Shown here in pieces: positions 19,506-29,106 of a DNA stretch of 64,000 bases. How positions within the stretch are numbered: the stretch's first letter is position 1; each line of letters begins with the position of its first letter. The notes below the pieces were generated by a model. That model was not told where the DNA came from and made no database searches. It saw only the letters and a program-made list of their open reading frames with translations. Origin of the DNA: Aphanomyces cochlioides (lineage: Eukaryota > Oomycota > Saprolegniomycetes > Saprolegniales > Verrucalvaceae). Both the position numbers and the translations under genes were made by a program. The DNA is taken from assembly GCA_019828595.1 (NCBI GenBank), contig JAHQRK010000013.1:1767501-1831500 (forward strand). The letters are read 5' to 3'.

Positions 19506-20300
19506 ATGGTGCTTTGGATCCTTCTTTTGGCCATCTCAACTGGTGTTGAGGCGACGGTTCACTTGGACATGGCCAATGGTACCGCCGTCCAACAACCCGC
19601 TCCTTCTTATATTGCCTATGTTTATACCGGTACTGATGCAAGCGTTGCCACTGGCGTGTTGATCGCCCCTCGGTTCGTTCTCACGACGGCAAAAACTTCC
19701 TATCAGGCATTGTCTGTCACTCTCAACTCGACGAAAATATTTGGGACTGACGGTGAACGTATTTCAGTCATCCAAACATTCGTGCATCCCGATTTCAATC
19801 GATCCTCCCTCTCTTTCGACCTTGGTGTGCTCCAGCTCGACCACGACAGCAAGATCACTCCTGCCCCTCTCTCGTTTGATTATTGTCCCAGGGACACGAA
19901 AGCTACTGTGCGAGGTTTTGGCCGAGTCAAATACAATGAGAAGGCGGATATTCTGCGCGAATCCTCTGGCTACGTGTTGTCGAATAACGACTGTTTCAAC
20001 ATGAACGATCCCAGTGGCAAGGCCCCCGAGGACTTGATGTGTATCATTGGTCCATACCCTTGCATTGGGGACGCAGGAGGGCCGGTGACCATTTTGAACA
20101 AAGATGGCCAAGAAGTTGTCGTGGCCATTCAAAGCTGGATTAGCGACAAATGCATGGGCGACTTTGGAGGCTATGTTCGCCTCAGCAACACCCACGAGTT
20201 TCTCAAGCCATTTTTGCGAGGCCAAGATGTTTGCCAACACAAATTTGAACGCGCTACTACATTGAAGGCGACGTCTGTCCCAGTTGACTCGATAGCATGA
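19506..20300 (+). CDS. Secreted trypsin-like pseudoprotease lacking the Cys42-Cys58 disulfide
   Basis: A 264-residue protein with signal peptide MVLWILLLAISTGVEA from 19506 and VHLDMANGTAV. The His box reads TTAKTS, so His57 is Lys and Cys58 is Thr; the partner Cys42 is Ala (SVATGVLIAPRF). Both ends of the conserved disulfide are lost together. Asp102 is kept (FDLGVLQL) and Ser195 is Ala (GDAGGP). The tail DVCQHKFERATTLK keeps the seventh Cys but has lost RPSL. The intact frame with coordinated changes argues that the protein is still made. Confidence 0.88.
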   Translation: MVLWILLLAISTGVEATVHLDMANGTAVQQPAPSYIAYVYTGTDASVATGVLIAPRFVLTTAKTSYQALSVTLNSTKIFGTDGERISVIQTFVHPDFNRSSLSFDLGVLQLDHDSKITPAPLSFDYCPRDTKATVRGFGRVKYNEKADILRESSGYVLSNNDCFNMNDPSGKAPEDLMCIIGPYPCIGDAGGPVTILNKDGQEVVVAIQSWISDKCMGDFGGYVRLSNTHEFLKPFLRGQDVCQHKFERATTLKATSVPVDSIA

Positions 20301-20543
20301 TAACTCACACAATTTTTTACCAAAGTATTCCTTGACACCGAAGAGAATACAGGTCCATGAGGGGCTCAAAACTAGAAGCGAGGGGGGTGGCAATGAAACG
20401 ATGGTTATGAATGAAGTTTAAATGGAAAGCTAGGTTGGGCTAAGTCTTGAGAATGATGAGGAGAATTGACTCAGGAGGTCAAGGGGGGTTTCAAGGGTCT
20501 GGCTGAAGTTTTTATCGGCGCATTGATAAAGATGAAAAACCAA

Positions 20544-21248
20544 TTAATATGGGACTCGATGTGAATTCGGTGGGGGGGTCATTCGTGGTTCCAAAAAGGC
20601 TTCGAGGAAATCTCGGGCGGCGCTTAGTCGTGCGTAGGCTGAGATCGACGGGCTACAGATCGTTCTTGTCCAGCTAGAAATGGCCACGAGGACTTCATGG
20701 CCATCTTTCAACGCAATCAACGGCGATCCAGCATCGCCAAAGCATACTGTAACGTCGGCAACACACATGGTGTTGTTTTGATTCGCACTTGAAAAGCTGT
20801 TTGTATTGTCGCAGTCGGCAATGGGCTGTACTTTAGCAGCAGACGGGGGACGTGCTCCATTACGTAGTGAAGTCACCATCGTCCCTGGCTCGATGAACTC
20901 AAAGCCAAACTTGGGGAAAGGTCGCTGCTTGCTTGGTTTCCGAAGGCGCAAGACGGCCACGTCGTACGCCAATTGAGTCGGATCATTCCGGGGATGCATT
21001 TTCTTTTGGATAATCTGGACTGGAGTGCCATCAACAGTCGCCCATTCTGCATTCTTGACGCATTGTGCAGAAGTGACAATGTACTCGCGAGCAAACAATG
21101 TTCCAGTACACGTGGGAGCTCCTCGTTCGGTCTGGGAAAGGAGCACGATATACCCACGTCGAGGGGGCTCAGTGAGCTTTACTTGGCTGAGAATAGAAGC
21201 GCCGGAGATGGTGGTCAAGGCGGTCACAAGGAGGACGAGAGCTGCCAT
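20544..21248 (-). CDS. Secreted trypsin-like pseudoprotease without tail Cys
   Basis: A 234-residue protein starting at 21248 with signal peptide MAALVLLVTALTTISGA. The His box is VTSAQC (Gln57), Asp102 is kept (AYDVAVLRL), and the Ser box is GDAGSP (Ala195). It is shorter than its neighbours, lacks the IVGG/IVNG start and ends PPPNSHRVPY with neither the seventh Cys nor RPxL. Its middle third is almost identical in DNA to the gene at 23587, while both ends differ. The family subgroup is clear but the function is unknown. Confidence 0.88.
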   Translation of the reverse strand: MAALVLLVTALTTISGASILSQVKLTEPPRRGYIVLLSQTERGAPTCTGTLFAREYIVTSAQCVKNAEWATVDGTPVQIIQKKMHPRNDPTQLAYDVAVLRLRKPSKQRPFPKFGFEFIEPGTMVTSLRNGARPPSAAKVQPIADCDNTNSFSSANQNNTMCVADVTVCFGDAGSPLIALKDGHEVLVAISSWTRTICSPSISAYARLSAARDFLEAFLEPRMTPPPNSHRVPY

Positions 21249-21593
21249 GACCCTTAAAATACTATGACGGAGAGCTCAAAACATCGTGGCAGGTCCAGAG
21301 ACGGTGTGTTGGATCCCTTCAATCTATTCAAAACCTGCAAAGCACGCGTACGATGGAAAGATCATCGTCTGCACAATGAAGACATCCATATCAACACAAT
21401 CCTAGCAACGGGGAGTACCAAGAACACTCAATTTCGACATTGTCACGCCTGGAATATAGTTTGTCGCACATTGAGTTCATAGCCAAATGAGCCCCGCTCC
21501 TGCAATCACGTTGCCTAAGTAACTATTTCTTCAATCATCGCCCCCCGTCGCTCTTCTGCCTTCAACCTTGTTCCGTTGAGCTCAATTGGGGCA

Positions 21594-22379
21594 ATGGATA
21601 CGTCCATCTTTCAAATGTTTCTACCCTTTAAACTCGTGGTGGGAGCGATGGCAGTGGCCGCGGCAGCTTCGTCAGATATCCACGTCAACTTCGCAAATGG
21701 CACAGCTGTGGGCATTACCGTGCCTTCGTATATCGCAACCGTTCGTACCGAGAAATATGGATCCACGATCTGCACAGGAAGTTTAATCGCCCCTCGCTTT
21801 GTACTCACTTCAGTCAACTGCATCGAGAAGGCCAAATGGGTCACGATCAATGCGGATACACGTGTAGGAGTCGAAGGCGAGCATATTCGTGTTCTTCGTT
21901 GGTTCAACCATCCCAAGAATACGAAAAATACCACCGCGATAGACGTGGGTGTTCTGCTGCTCGAACAAGACAGTCAAAACCAACCGGCGACGCTCGACTT
22001 CACCACGTATCCACCTGGTGCAAGTGTGATCATCCGGGGCTACGGCCGACTGGGATACGACGGAGGGGAGTCCACCTTTCTCCGCCAGGCAAATGGCACA
22101 ATCATGGCAAATGGCAAATGCAGCAAGGATTTGCTCAACGACAACATGATGTGCATTGTAGGCGTTAGCCTGTGCTTTGGAGATGTTGGCGCACCAGTTA
22201 CAGTCACCAAAGACCAGCATGAAGTCGTCATTGCACAAGCGAGTTGGGTTTTTCAGCATTGTTCTGGTCCGTTCGGGGTCTATTCCACCGTCGGGGCCGC
22301 CAAAGACTTTCTCGAGTCATTTCTACCTGGAGGAGATGTCTGCAAACAAAACATGCAACGTCCTTCTCTAAATCCTTAG
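21594..22379 (+). CDS. Secreted trypsin-like pseudoprotease
   Basis: A 261-residue protein from the ATG at 21594. The signal peptide runs through FKLVVGAMAVAAAASS to IHVNFANGTAV. The His box is LTSVNC (Asn57), Asp102 is kept (IDVGVLLL), and the Ser box is GDVGAP (Val195). Seven cysteines are present, with tail DVCKQNMQRPSLNP. It is divergent to the 20544 gene, with about 345 bp between their starts. It is intact and probably expressed as a non-enzymatic secreted protein. Confidence 0.88.
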   Translation: MDTSIFQMFLPFKLVVGAMAVAAAASSDIHVNFANGTAVGITVPSYIATVRTEKYGSTICTGSLIAPRFVLTSVNCIEKAKWVTINADTRVGVEGEHIRVLRWFNHPKNTKNTTAIDVGVLLLEQDSQNQPATLDFTTYPPGASVIIRGYGRLGYDGGESTFLRQANGTIMANGKCSKDLLNDNMMCIVGVSLCFGDVGAPVTVTKDQHEVVIAQASWVFQHCSGPFGVYSTVGAAKDFLESFLPGGDVCKQNMQRPSLNP

Positions 22380-22970
22380 TTACTCAACTCGATCTCGCAA
22401 TAATGAACTCAATGGGTCGATGCATGTCTTGGGCTTTAAAACTTTACGGAGCTTGGAAAGAGAGTTAGTCATCGCTAGCTATGTGACTATTTCAATGCCT
22501 CCTACAGCTCTATGACCTCTATACTTTAGAGATTCCTTTAAAGCTTCCTCTGCGAGCATTGTTGAATGGGGAGGGCTACGACTGGGATATTATGGGCGAC
22601 TTATCTGTGCTTGTCGACTCAGAAAGGACGAAGTAGAAACCCCAAAATGCAAGTATAGAGGTTGTGCTCGCTTCATTGCAAGATGTCATCAAACCACACT
22701 TCTAACGACCTAAATCAATAACTAGTTAGCTCAAGTATAAGTGCTGGATAAGTGTTTTCAGTAGCAGGGGGATAATCACCCCCATGTATTCAAGTCTTTG
22801 GATTCTCATTGATGCATCCTTAGCTTAGAATTCAGGCACACATCATATACATCAATATCCCCTCTACCTCAGAAAATAACGATTGGTTCCCAGAGATCTA
22901 TGGCCAGCGATGCTAGAATACAGTGTACTGAACGATGAGTTGAAAGCATTCGGGGGAACGTGGATAGTTA
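22380..22970. other. Intergenic spacer
   Basis: No gene is seen before the dispersed repeat copy that begins near 22978. Confidence 0.4.
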
Positions 22971-22977
22971 AGAATGA

Positions 22978-23332
22978 TAAGAGTAGATAGAACGAATACC
23001 AATAACTTCTCATACCACCCGCCTTCGTTCACACTGTCTTGGAATAGCAACAGTGGACGTTCATCAACGGCGGTCTCTTTACCGTAAAGTAAAAAAATGC
23101 CGACATCCCGAGTCAACGAAGGGGGTCTCGTCCGATCCTCAAAGTTATTGGTATCGTCTACTTTGGAAAACAAAGTAAAGATGACTATACTATAGAAATG
23201 ATCCTGTAAAAGTACGGTCTTAATCTCAAACAAATAGATGAAACTATCATGTAGACGATAAAAATTCTCCCACGTGTGAAATATGCCAAAAATTCATCGA
23301 TCAACCAATCAAATCACAGTATTCAAAACTTA
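22978..23332 (-). repeat. Dispersed repeat R1, copy A
   Basis: This segment is nearly identical to 31112-31470 in the opposite orientation, and its first 220 bp also match 33950-34178. It contains a 106-codon frame of unknown nature (22913-23233) that is shared by the copies. The end with CCAATCAAATCACAG and ATTCAAAACT also recurs at 32697-32782 next to a retroelement piece. It is an unidentified mobile sequence. Confidence 0.8.
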
Positions 23333-23586
23333 TAAAGATTGGGGCACTCGACATCCTTTGCTTCGGAATTGAAAGGAGGAATTGGGGCTGAGGGGTGTGA
23401 TGCCGGTGAGAACCGGTGCCAAAAGAGCTAGAGGCGAAGAACGGAGAAACGAATGAGAGCAGTGGATGTGGCTAATGCTTAAGAGGGGGGGCCATGTTGG
23501 GCCAAGTCTTTGAAATGATGGAGAGATTTGGCTAAGGTGAATTAAATGGAGGCAGCACGGTGGTGTCTTCAAAAGCTCAACTGAAT

Positions 23587-24285
23587 CTACGGGATTCGAT
23601 GCCAAATGGGTGGTGGAATTATTCTTGGTTCCAAGTAGGCTTCGAGAAAATCACGAGCGGCGTTTAGTCGTGCGTAGGTTGAGATCGACGGGGTGCAGAG
23701 TTCCCTTACCAAGCTAGAAATGGCCACAAGCACTTCACGGCCATCTTTCAACGCAATCAAGGGCGATCCAGCATCGCCAGAACATATTGTCACGCCCGCA
23801 ACGCACATGGTGTTGTTGTCATTGGCACTTGCAGATTTGATTGTTTTGTCGCAGTCGGCAATGGGTTGTACTTTAGCAGCAGACGGGGGACGTGCTCCAT
23901 TACGTAGTGAAGTCACCATCGTCCCTGGCTCGATGAACTCAAAGTCAAACTTGGGGAAAGGTCGCTGCTTGCTTGGTTTCCGAAGGCGCAAGACGGCCAC
24001 GTCGTACGCCAATTGAGTCGGATCATTCCGGGGATGCATTTTCTTTTGGATAATCTGGACTGGAGTGCCATCAACAGTCGCCCATTCTGCATTCTTGACG
24101 CATTGTGCAGAAGTGACAATGTACTCGCGAGCAAACAATGTTCCAGTACACCTTGGTGTGCCCAATTCCGTCTGGGAAAGAAGTACGATATACCCACGTA
24201 CACGAGGCTCGCTTGGCTCCATTTGGTTCAGAACAGAAGCAGTCGAAATCGCCAAGATGATTGCATAGAAGATGAGGACGATCAT
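23587..24285 (-). CDS. Secreted trypsin-like pseudoprotease, gene-conversion partner of 20544
   Basis: A 232-residue protein from the ATG at 24285, signal peptide MIVLIFYAIILAISTAS. Gln57 (VTSAQC), Asp102 (AYDVAVLRL) and Ala195 (GDAGSP) repeat the pattern of 20544, as does the absence of tail Cys and RPxL (ends PPPIWHRIP). DNA at 23851-24151 matches 20811-21111 with only two differences, whereas the signal peptide and C-terminal parts differ substantially. Confidence 0.88.
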   Translation of the reverse strand: MIVLIFYAIILAISTASVLNQMEPSEPRVRGYIVLLSQTELGTPRCTGTLFAREYIVTSAQCVKNAEWATVDGTPVQIIQKKMHPRNDPTQLAYDVAVLRLRKPSKQRPFPKFDFEFIEPGTMVTSLRNGARPPSAAKVQPIADCDKTIKSASANDNNTMCVAGVTICSGDAGSPLIALKDGREVLVAISSLVRELCTPSISTYARLNAARDFLEAYLEPRIIPPPIWHRIP

Positions 24286-24829
24286 CGACCCTGAAGAACT
24301 ATGACATGGAGCACTAAATGTTGTGGCAACTCGAGAGACAACGCTGGATCCCTTCAATCTATTCAAAGTCTGCAATGAGCGCATATAATGTTATTACGAA
24401 GGGAGACGGACAGATCTTTGAGATCAATGGGCGGGCTAAGCTTTCCGGAAGGTCGATGGAGAGGGGCCAAGCACGGGAACGTCATTTTCGCGGGGGTGGA
24501 TCGCATCTACCTTGATATTCATAAGCAAGGGATCTAATAAACGCATTCATGGTTCCCATGAATCGTCGTAACTTTGCACTTTCATAGTGCACTTTGCAGT
24601 TAAGTGCAACGTGCAATCAAAGCATTCTCCCCGACGTCAAGGCACTCGTCTCTTTAGCTTGGCCATCTTCGCTCAGGTTAACACCATAGCTAGTAACTTT
24701 GAATTACTGTCTAGGGGCTGACATGCCTCACAGATAACGCTAACAAAGCCCATGCCCTTCGGCAGATTCATCATAAAATAAACACACGTCAATTTCAACA
24801 GCTTGAGCTAACAGCTAGCTCGGGGTGAA
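24286..24829. other. Intergenic spacer
   Basis: No gene is supported. A TGCACTTTGCAGTT string near 24590 resembles sequence upstream of other family members. Confidence 0.4.
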
Positions 24830-25621
24830 TTATGCTAGGGATGGTCGATTCGTGCACTGAACGTCTGGAGGCGTGATGATCGACTTGACAAAGTTCTTGG
24901 CGACAGACAGTCGAGCATAGACGCCCGGGTAACCTTGCTTAGCACATCCTAGCCCCCAACTTGTGAGGCCAGCCAGTTCTTCGTGGTCATTAACCATGAC
25001 CGTCAAGGGGCCACCAGAGTCCCCGTGGCACGTGTCGTGGTTTTTCGCCCCAGCGCAAAGCATCGTGGCGGCGTCGACCTCTTGGAGCGCGTCATTGCAT
25101 GTAGACGTGGGCCAAATCGTCACTTGGGTTTGCAACAACGTCTCGGAATGCTTTCCATCTAACTTTGTATCGCCATAGCCACGAATCCACGCCTTGGTCT
25201 TTGGTGCTGTAAAGATATCGTCGTCCCAGTCTACTCGGACGGGGGGTTGTTGGCTCGGCGTCTCCAGCTGATGCACTGCAAAGTCAAACACTCTGCTCTT
25301 CTCGTCGAATCTCGGGTGGATAAAATGCTTGGTGATGCGAATTTGCTCTTTCGCGTCGGTCCCCGAGGTGTAGTTGGCTCCAAGTAGCGCCCACGCGAGT
25401 GTATTGACGCAGTGGGCAGCCGTGAGGATAAACTGAGGGGCTATCAAAGACCCCATGCATCTCATGCCGCTCGTCGGGGGATCGTTGGTCAGGATGGCAA
25501 TGTAGTTGGGAAACGACGAGGGAGGCACAACGTCGCCCCCAACGATATCCAGATGCAGCGATCCCATCGTTTCAGTTGCCAGGGCAAAGATCAGGGTGAG
25601 GGGGAAGAAGATGGAGGGCAT
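24830..25621 (-). CDS. Secreted trypsin-like serine protease, canonical
   Basis: A 263-residue protein from the ATG at 25621. Signal peptide MPSIFFPLTLIFALATETMG precedes SLHLDIVGGDVVP. His57 (LTAAHC), Asp102 (VFDFAVHQL) and Ser195 (GDSGGP) are intact. Asp189 (DTC), Trp215-Gly216 (TSWGLGC) and Gly226 (YPGVYARL) are all canonical, making this the most trypsin-like pocket in the window. Seven cysteines are present with tail QCTNRPSLA. It leads a run of three same-strand active genes (24830, 25801, 26864). Confidence 0.95.
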   Translation of the reverse strand: MPSIFFPLTLIFALATETMGSLHLDIVGGDVVPPSSFPNYIAILTNDPPTSGMRCMGSLIAPQFILTAAHCVNTLAWALLGANYTSGTDAKEQIRITKHFIHPRFDEKSRVFDFAVHQLETPSQQPPVRVDWDDDIFTAPKTKAWIRGYGDTKLDGKHSETLLQTQVTIWPTSTCNDALQEVDAATMLCAGAKNHDTCHGDSGGPLTVMVNDHEELAGLTSWGLGCAKQGYPGVYARLSVAKNFVKSIITPPDVQCTNRPSLA

Positions 25622-25800
25622 GGGCAAGGAATTTCATAAATGACGTCGATAGCCATTGAAATTGCTTGGGGGAAGGCGTTGAAAGAGACGTCATGGGGCT
25701 GCATCAACCCAGTCTCTTAGCCGAGTGAGTTCAGCCTCGTCAGCCTTCTGAAAGAGTATAATTGAGAGCTATGATGCAGCTTTAGCATGTTAGACGGACT

Positions 25801-26601
25801 CTATCTACTGCTAGATTTCAAAGAGGGGCGCACGATGCATTCTAAGCGAGGAATGACAGAATTGATGAAGCTTTTCGCGGCAGAAATGCGAGCATAGACG
25901 CCAGGAATGCCTGGCACGGCGCATGCTGGTGATCCCCAGCTCGTGACACCGATCAATTGCTCTTGGCCATTTTTCATCACGGTCAACGGGCCTCCGGAAT
26001 CGCCATTGCACGTGTCTTGCTTGCTGCCACCGGCGCAAATATTGCTCACAGGATCCACCTTGCTCCCGTTTTCCGCACGAGAGCAGTCGTCGTTGGACCA
26101 AATCTGGACTTGAGCTTGTTGCAGCACCGTGGGTAGATCGCCTTGCGAGTTTGTCTGGCCGTAGCCTCGAATCCATGCCGTGACGCCGGGAGCATTGAAC
26201 GAATCGTCCTCCCAGCTAATCTTCACGGGCGCAAGCTTACTTGGCGTCGCGAGTTGATACAACGCAAAGTCGTTGTAGATGTCGATCGGTTCAAACTTGG
26301 GATGGTTGGTGCGCTTGATGAGGCGGATCGTTTCCTTAGCATCACTGCCAGACGCGTTGTATGCTCCAAGAAGAGCCCATTGAATGGTCGACGCGCAATG
26401 AGCGGCTGTCAAGATGTACGACGGAGAGATCAAAGATCCTGTGCAAACGACGCCAGTGCTGGGCGGATCTGCTGTCAACATGGCAATGTACGACGGAACT
26501 TTATCACTCGAGACAGACTCGCCCCCAGTGATATCAATGTGAACGGTGGCTGCTGCGGTCGCTCTCAAGACAAGGCCAAGCACGACAAAGAGGGCGATCA
26601 T
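25801..26601 (-). CDS. Secreted trypsin-like serine protease, canonical
   Basis: A 266-residue protein from the ATG at 26601, signal peptide MIALFVVLGLVLRATAAA, then VHIDITGGESV. His57 (LTAAHC), Asp102 (IYNDFALYQL) and Ser195 (GDSGGP) are present, with Asp189 (QDTC), TSWGSPAC and Gly226 (IPGVYARI), predicting Lys/Arg cleavage. Tail ECIVRPSLKSSSR carries the seventh Cys and continues a few residues past RPSL. An FPR-like CGCCATTTTCCATCATT lies just upstream of the start. It is very likely enzymatically active. Confidence 0.95.
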   Translation of the reverse strand: MIALFVVLGLVLRATAAATVHIDITGGESVSSDKVPSYIAMLTADPPSTGVVCTGSLISPSYILTAAHCASTIQWALLGAYNASGSDAKETIRLIKRTNHPKFEPIDIYNDFALYQLATPSKLAPVKISWEDDSFNAPGVTAWIRGYGQTNSQGDLPTVLQQAQVQIWSNDDCSRAENGSKVDPVSNICAGGSKQDTCNGDSGGPLTVMKNGQEQLIGVTSWGSPACAVPGIPGVYARISAAKSFINSVIPRLECIVRPSLKSSSR

Positions 26602-26863
26602 ATCCACGCGCTAATGATGGAAAATGGCGAATTGAACCGAGAATGAAGGCGATTCCAGAGAGACGAGCAAGCACAGTAATGCAACGACGTGACGACGACT
26701 TTGAAGAAGGCAGCATCAACTGTGGATGGCATGGGCGGTCCAGCCTCGTGCTGCGAGAGCTCCAAAGACATGCTGGCCACGAAGACGAGCTCAATAGTAC
26801 AATGGATGTAACGGCTCGATGGACATTTGAAACGTGTGAAGTATATTCAAGTTAATCCTGTGG

Positions 26864-27634
26864 CTAGCTCAACGTTGGCCGTTGGAAGCATTGACTTGGC
26901 GGTGGTGGGATGACGGAATCGAGAAAGGTCTTGGCGGCAGAGAGACGGTCGTAGACGTATTTTCCAATGCTGCATTGGGATGGTCCCCAGCTTGCGACGC
27001 CAACCAGTTGCTCTTGGCCATTCTTGACGACCGTCAAGGGACCACCCGAGTCGCCATCGCACACGTTTTTCGTCTTGCTTGCCACGCATATCATGCTTTC
27101 TGCTTGGACGTTGCCAAGCGCTGCATTGCACGTGTGAAAGGCGTCGATGGTCACCTGGGCTTGGAGGAGCGTCGTGGAGTATGGCCCTCGGTCGGTAATT
27201 TTGCCGTAGCCGCGAATCCATGCCTTGACGCCTGGCGCATTGAATTGATCGTCGTCCCAACTTATGGGAGCTGGAGTGATCTTGCTCGCATTTTCAAGTT
27301 TGAAGAGCGCAAAGTCGTACGGCGCTTGCTTGTCGGTAAACTTTGGATGGACAATACGTGCGGCAAGTTGATGGCGCTCCTTGGCATCGCTGCCAGTTGC
27401 GTCATTGGCACCGAGGAAAGCCACTTGGAAGTCTTCACCGCAGTGCGCTGCTGTTAGGATATACCATGGCGAGATCAACGAGCCTGTGCATCTTGCATCA
27501 CTGCGAGTATTGTCGACTAGCAAGGCAATGTAGTCGGGAAACAATTGCGCAGGCACAACTTCACCGCCGATTACGTCCAAGTGCGTCTTTGCCGCGACCG
27601 TTGCCGCCGTGACAAGCAAGATGGCTTGGAACAT
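26864..27634 (-). CDS. Secreted trypsin-like protease with Asn189 pocket
   Basis: A 256-residue protein from the ATG at 27634, signal peptide MFQAILLVTAATVAAKT before HLDVIGGEVVP. His57 (LTAAHC), Asp102 (YDFALFKL) and Ser195 (GDSGGP) are intact. The residue six before Ser195 is Asn, not Asp, and 192 is Asp (NVCDGDSGGP), so Lys/Arg specificity is probably altered. Tail QCFQRPTLS holds the seventh Cys. Its closest relative is the plus-strand gene at 29107, which keeps Asp189; the two form an inverted pair around a dead gene. Confidence 0.93.
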   Translation of the reverse strand: MFQAILLVTAATVAAKTHLDVIGGEVVPAQLFPDYIALLVDNTRSDARCTGSLISPWYILTAAHCGEDFQVAFLGANDATGSDAKERHQLAARIVHPKFTDKQAPYDFALFKLENASKITPAPISWDDDQFNAPGVKAWIRGYGKITDRGPYSTTLLQAQVTIDAFHTCNAALGNVQAESMICVASKTKNVCDGDSGGPLTVVKNGQEQLVGVASWGPSQCSIGKYVYDRLSAAKTFLDSVIPPPPSQCFQRPTLS

Positions 27635-27644
27635 CCTGAGCTGG

Positions 27645-27659
27645 GCAATTGTGGAATGA
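27645..27659 (-). promoter_or_regulatory. Oomycete Inr+FPR core promoter
   Basis: On the minus strand TCATTCCACAATTGC, 10 bp before the ATG at 27634, fits the joint oomycete initiator and flanking promoter pattern TCATTYYNCAWTTT at nearly every position. Confidence 0.5.
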
Positions 27660-27754
27660 TCGATGATCGCGCTTGGTGTTTCAACCACCAATCGGCCGAG
27701 ATTGAAGGGGTTGCAGAACACCACAGCCACGATCAATCCTCGCCCTGGCTGTCT

Positions 27755-27875
27755 AGAAAGATTGACATCTATGGCCCCATTGCGTGTATCAAAGAATGCT
27801 CTGGCGCTTTGATCGCCCCTTCAGTCCTGACGGGCCTCGCCCTGGGAGAAGACCAGCAAGACATAATGCTATATT
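27755..27875 (+). pseudogene. Possible trypsin-like fragment
   Basis: The stretch encodes CIKECSGALIAPSVLTGLAL, reminiscent of the CTGSLIAPSFVLTAAHC box with a short deletion. No other part of the family is seen around it, so the identification is weak. Confidence 0.35.
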
Positions 27876-27957
27876 GATGCATCACAGCGATAACTGGTGG
27901 GGCGTTGGGCTCCCCACAACTACATGAAGCGCAATAAAGTCCTTCTGCCCTTGACGT

Positions 27958-28746
27958 TTATGTCAAAGAGGGACGAGGCACGGGGCATTTTGCTTGGCTT
28001 GGCGTTGGCGTCGAATGAGGATCCTTCCGAGGGGGGACAAGATATGGCTCGATGAATTCCCGAGCGGTGCTCAGGCGGGCATAGCCGCTGATCGATGACG
28101 TACAGGGCAAGTGCGTCCATATCGTCAAGGCCACGACGGTGTGTTGGCCATCTTGGACGGTCGTGATGGGGCCGCCAGTATCGCCATTACATGGACGTGG
28201 GCCAGAGATACACACGAGCGAGTCGATCGCAGTTGCGTTTGGACTGCCGCTGACGTCATTGCAAGTCTCGGATTGAATGACATGGCCACTCGATTGAGAA
28301 ATTCGTGGCGGGGACGATTCGTCTTGCGCATATGCGTGGGTGAAGCCTTTGCGCCAGACTTCCAAGCCAGCGATAAGAGTGGTGAAATTGAGCTTGGCTG
28401 GAGTCTGCTTGCTCATGTTTCGCAAGTGGAGCACGCCAATGCCGTACTTGGTCGACACGTCCGTCGTCGTAACCTCGCGATGGGCACGCCCGCTGTCAAT
28501 CTCCACGTGTTCCACCGCGTCGTTGGATCGAATGACTGCCCATTTGGTATTGTTGACGCACCCAGCAGCCGTCAAGATGTATTCCGGTGTAATGAGCACG
28601 CCCGTGCAGTCGTTGGGTCCATTCTTGAATCGATAAAGACTCACAATCGGTGGCGACGGTATGTCGACGTCTAGGTCTTCCATCGAGTTCATATGCGCGG
28701 CATGGATCACAGCGAGCGCCGTCAACGACAGCACTAATGCAAGCAT
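27958..28746 (-). CDS. Secreted trypsin-like pseudoprotease, whole triad lost
   Basis: A 262-residue protein with signal peptide MLALVLSLTALAVIHAA from the ATG at 28746 (an upstream ATG at 28773 is also possible). The His box is LTAAGC (Gly57), the Asp region is KYGIGVLHL (Gly102) and the Ser box is GDTGGP (Thr195), so no catalytic residue remains. The frame is intact, and the tail KCPVPRPSLT keeps the seventh Cys and RPSL. It belongs to the HVEI/REFIEPYLVPP subgroup with 40449, 43504, 15743 and 16803. About 70-107 bp upstream lies a motif shared with the gene at 39438. Confidence 0.9.
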   Translation of the reverse strand: MLALVLSLTALAVIHAAHMNSMEDLDVDIPSPPIVSLYRFKNGPNDCTGVLITPEYILTAAGCVNNTKWAVIRSNDAVEHVEIDSGRAHREVTTTDVSTKYGIGVLHLRNMSKQTPAKLNFTTLIAGLEVWRKGFTHAYAQDESSPPRISQSSGHVIQSETCNDVSGSPNATAIDSLVCISGPRPCNGDTGGPITTVQDGQHTVVALTIWTHLPCTSSISGYARLSTAREFIEPYLVPPRKDPHSTPTPSQAKCPVPRPSLT

Positions 28747-29106
28747 TGAAGAGTGTGCAATGGAAGGCAACAAGCCGGCAGTGTTGAAGGCGACAATTCA
28801 AAGCGACGTGTGTTTAACAAACTGCAATTTGAAACTTCCTGCAATGTCAAGGTGGTTGCATGGCTTTTGCAAGCCCCCCCTGCCCGTTCCCCCCTTCCCC
28901 CCAAGTACATTTCCTCTCGAAGGGCTGCAAGAAAGGACGATGCAATGATTCCCAAGTCCGTCTCGCCATCTTTACGGCCATGGCAAATGAAGCTGGCACC
29001 GCTAAAGCCAAGGGGACAGGGAGAACATTGTTCGTCTCTCATGTGTGAGACTTGGATGGTTGAGCGGTTTGCAGTTTTCACTTGTCTTTCTTGCCCCCAG
29101 CGTAGC

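Noticed and set aside
28753..29106. 118-codon upstream extension of the 29107 gene
   Set aside because: The leader is C-rich and unlike the family. The ATG at 29107 gives a signal peptide and homology to 26864.
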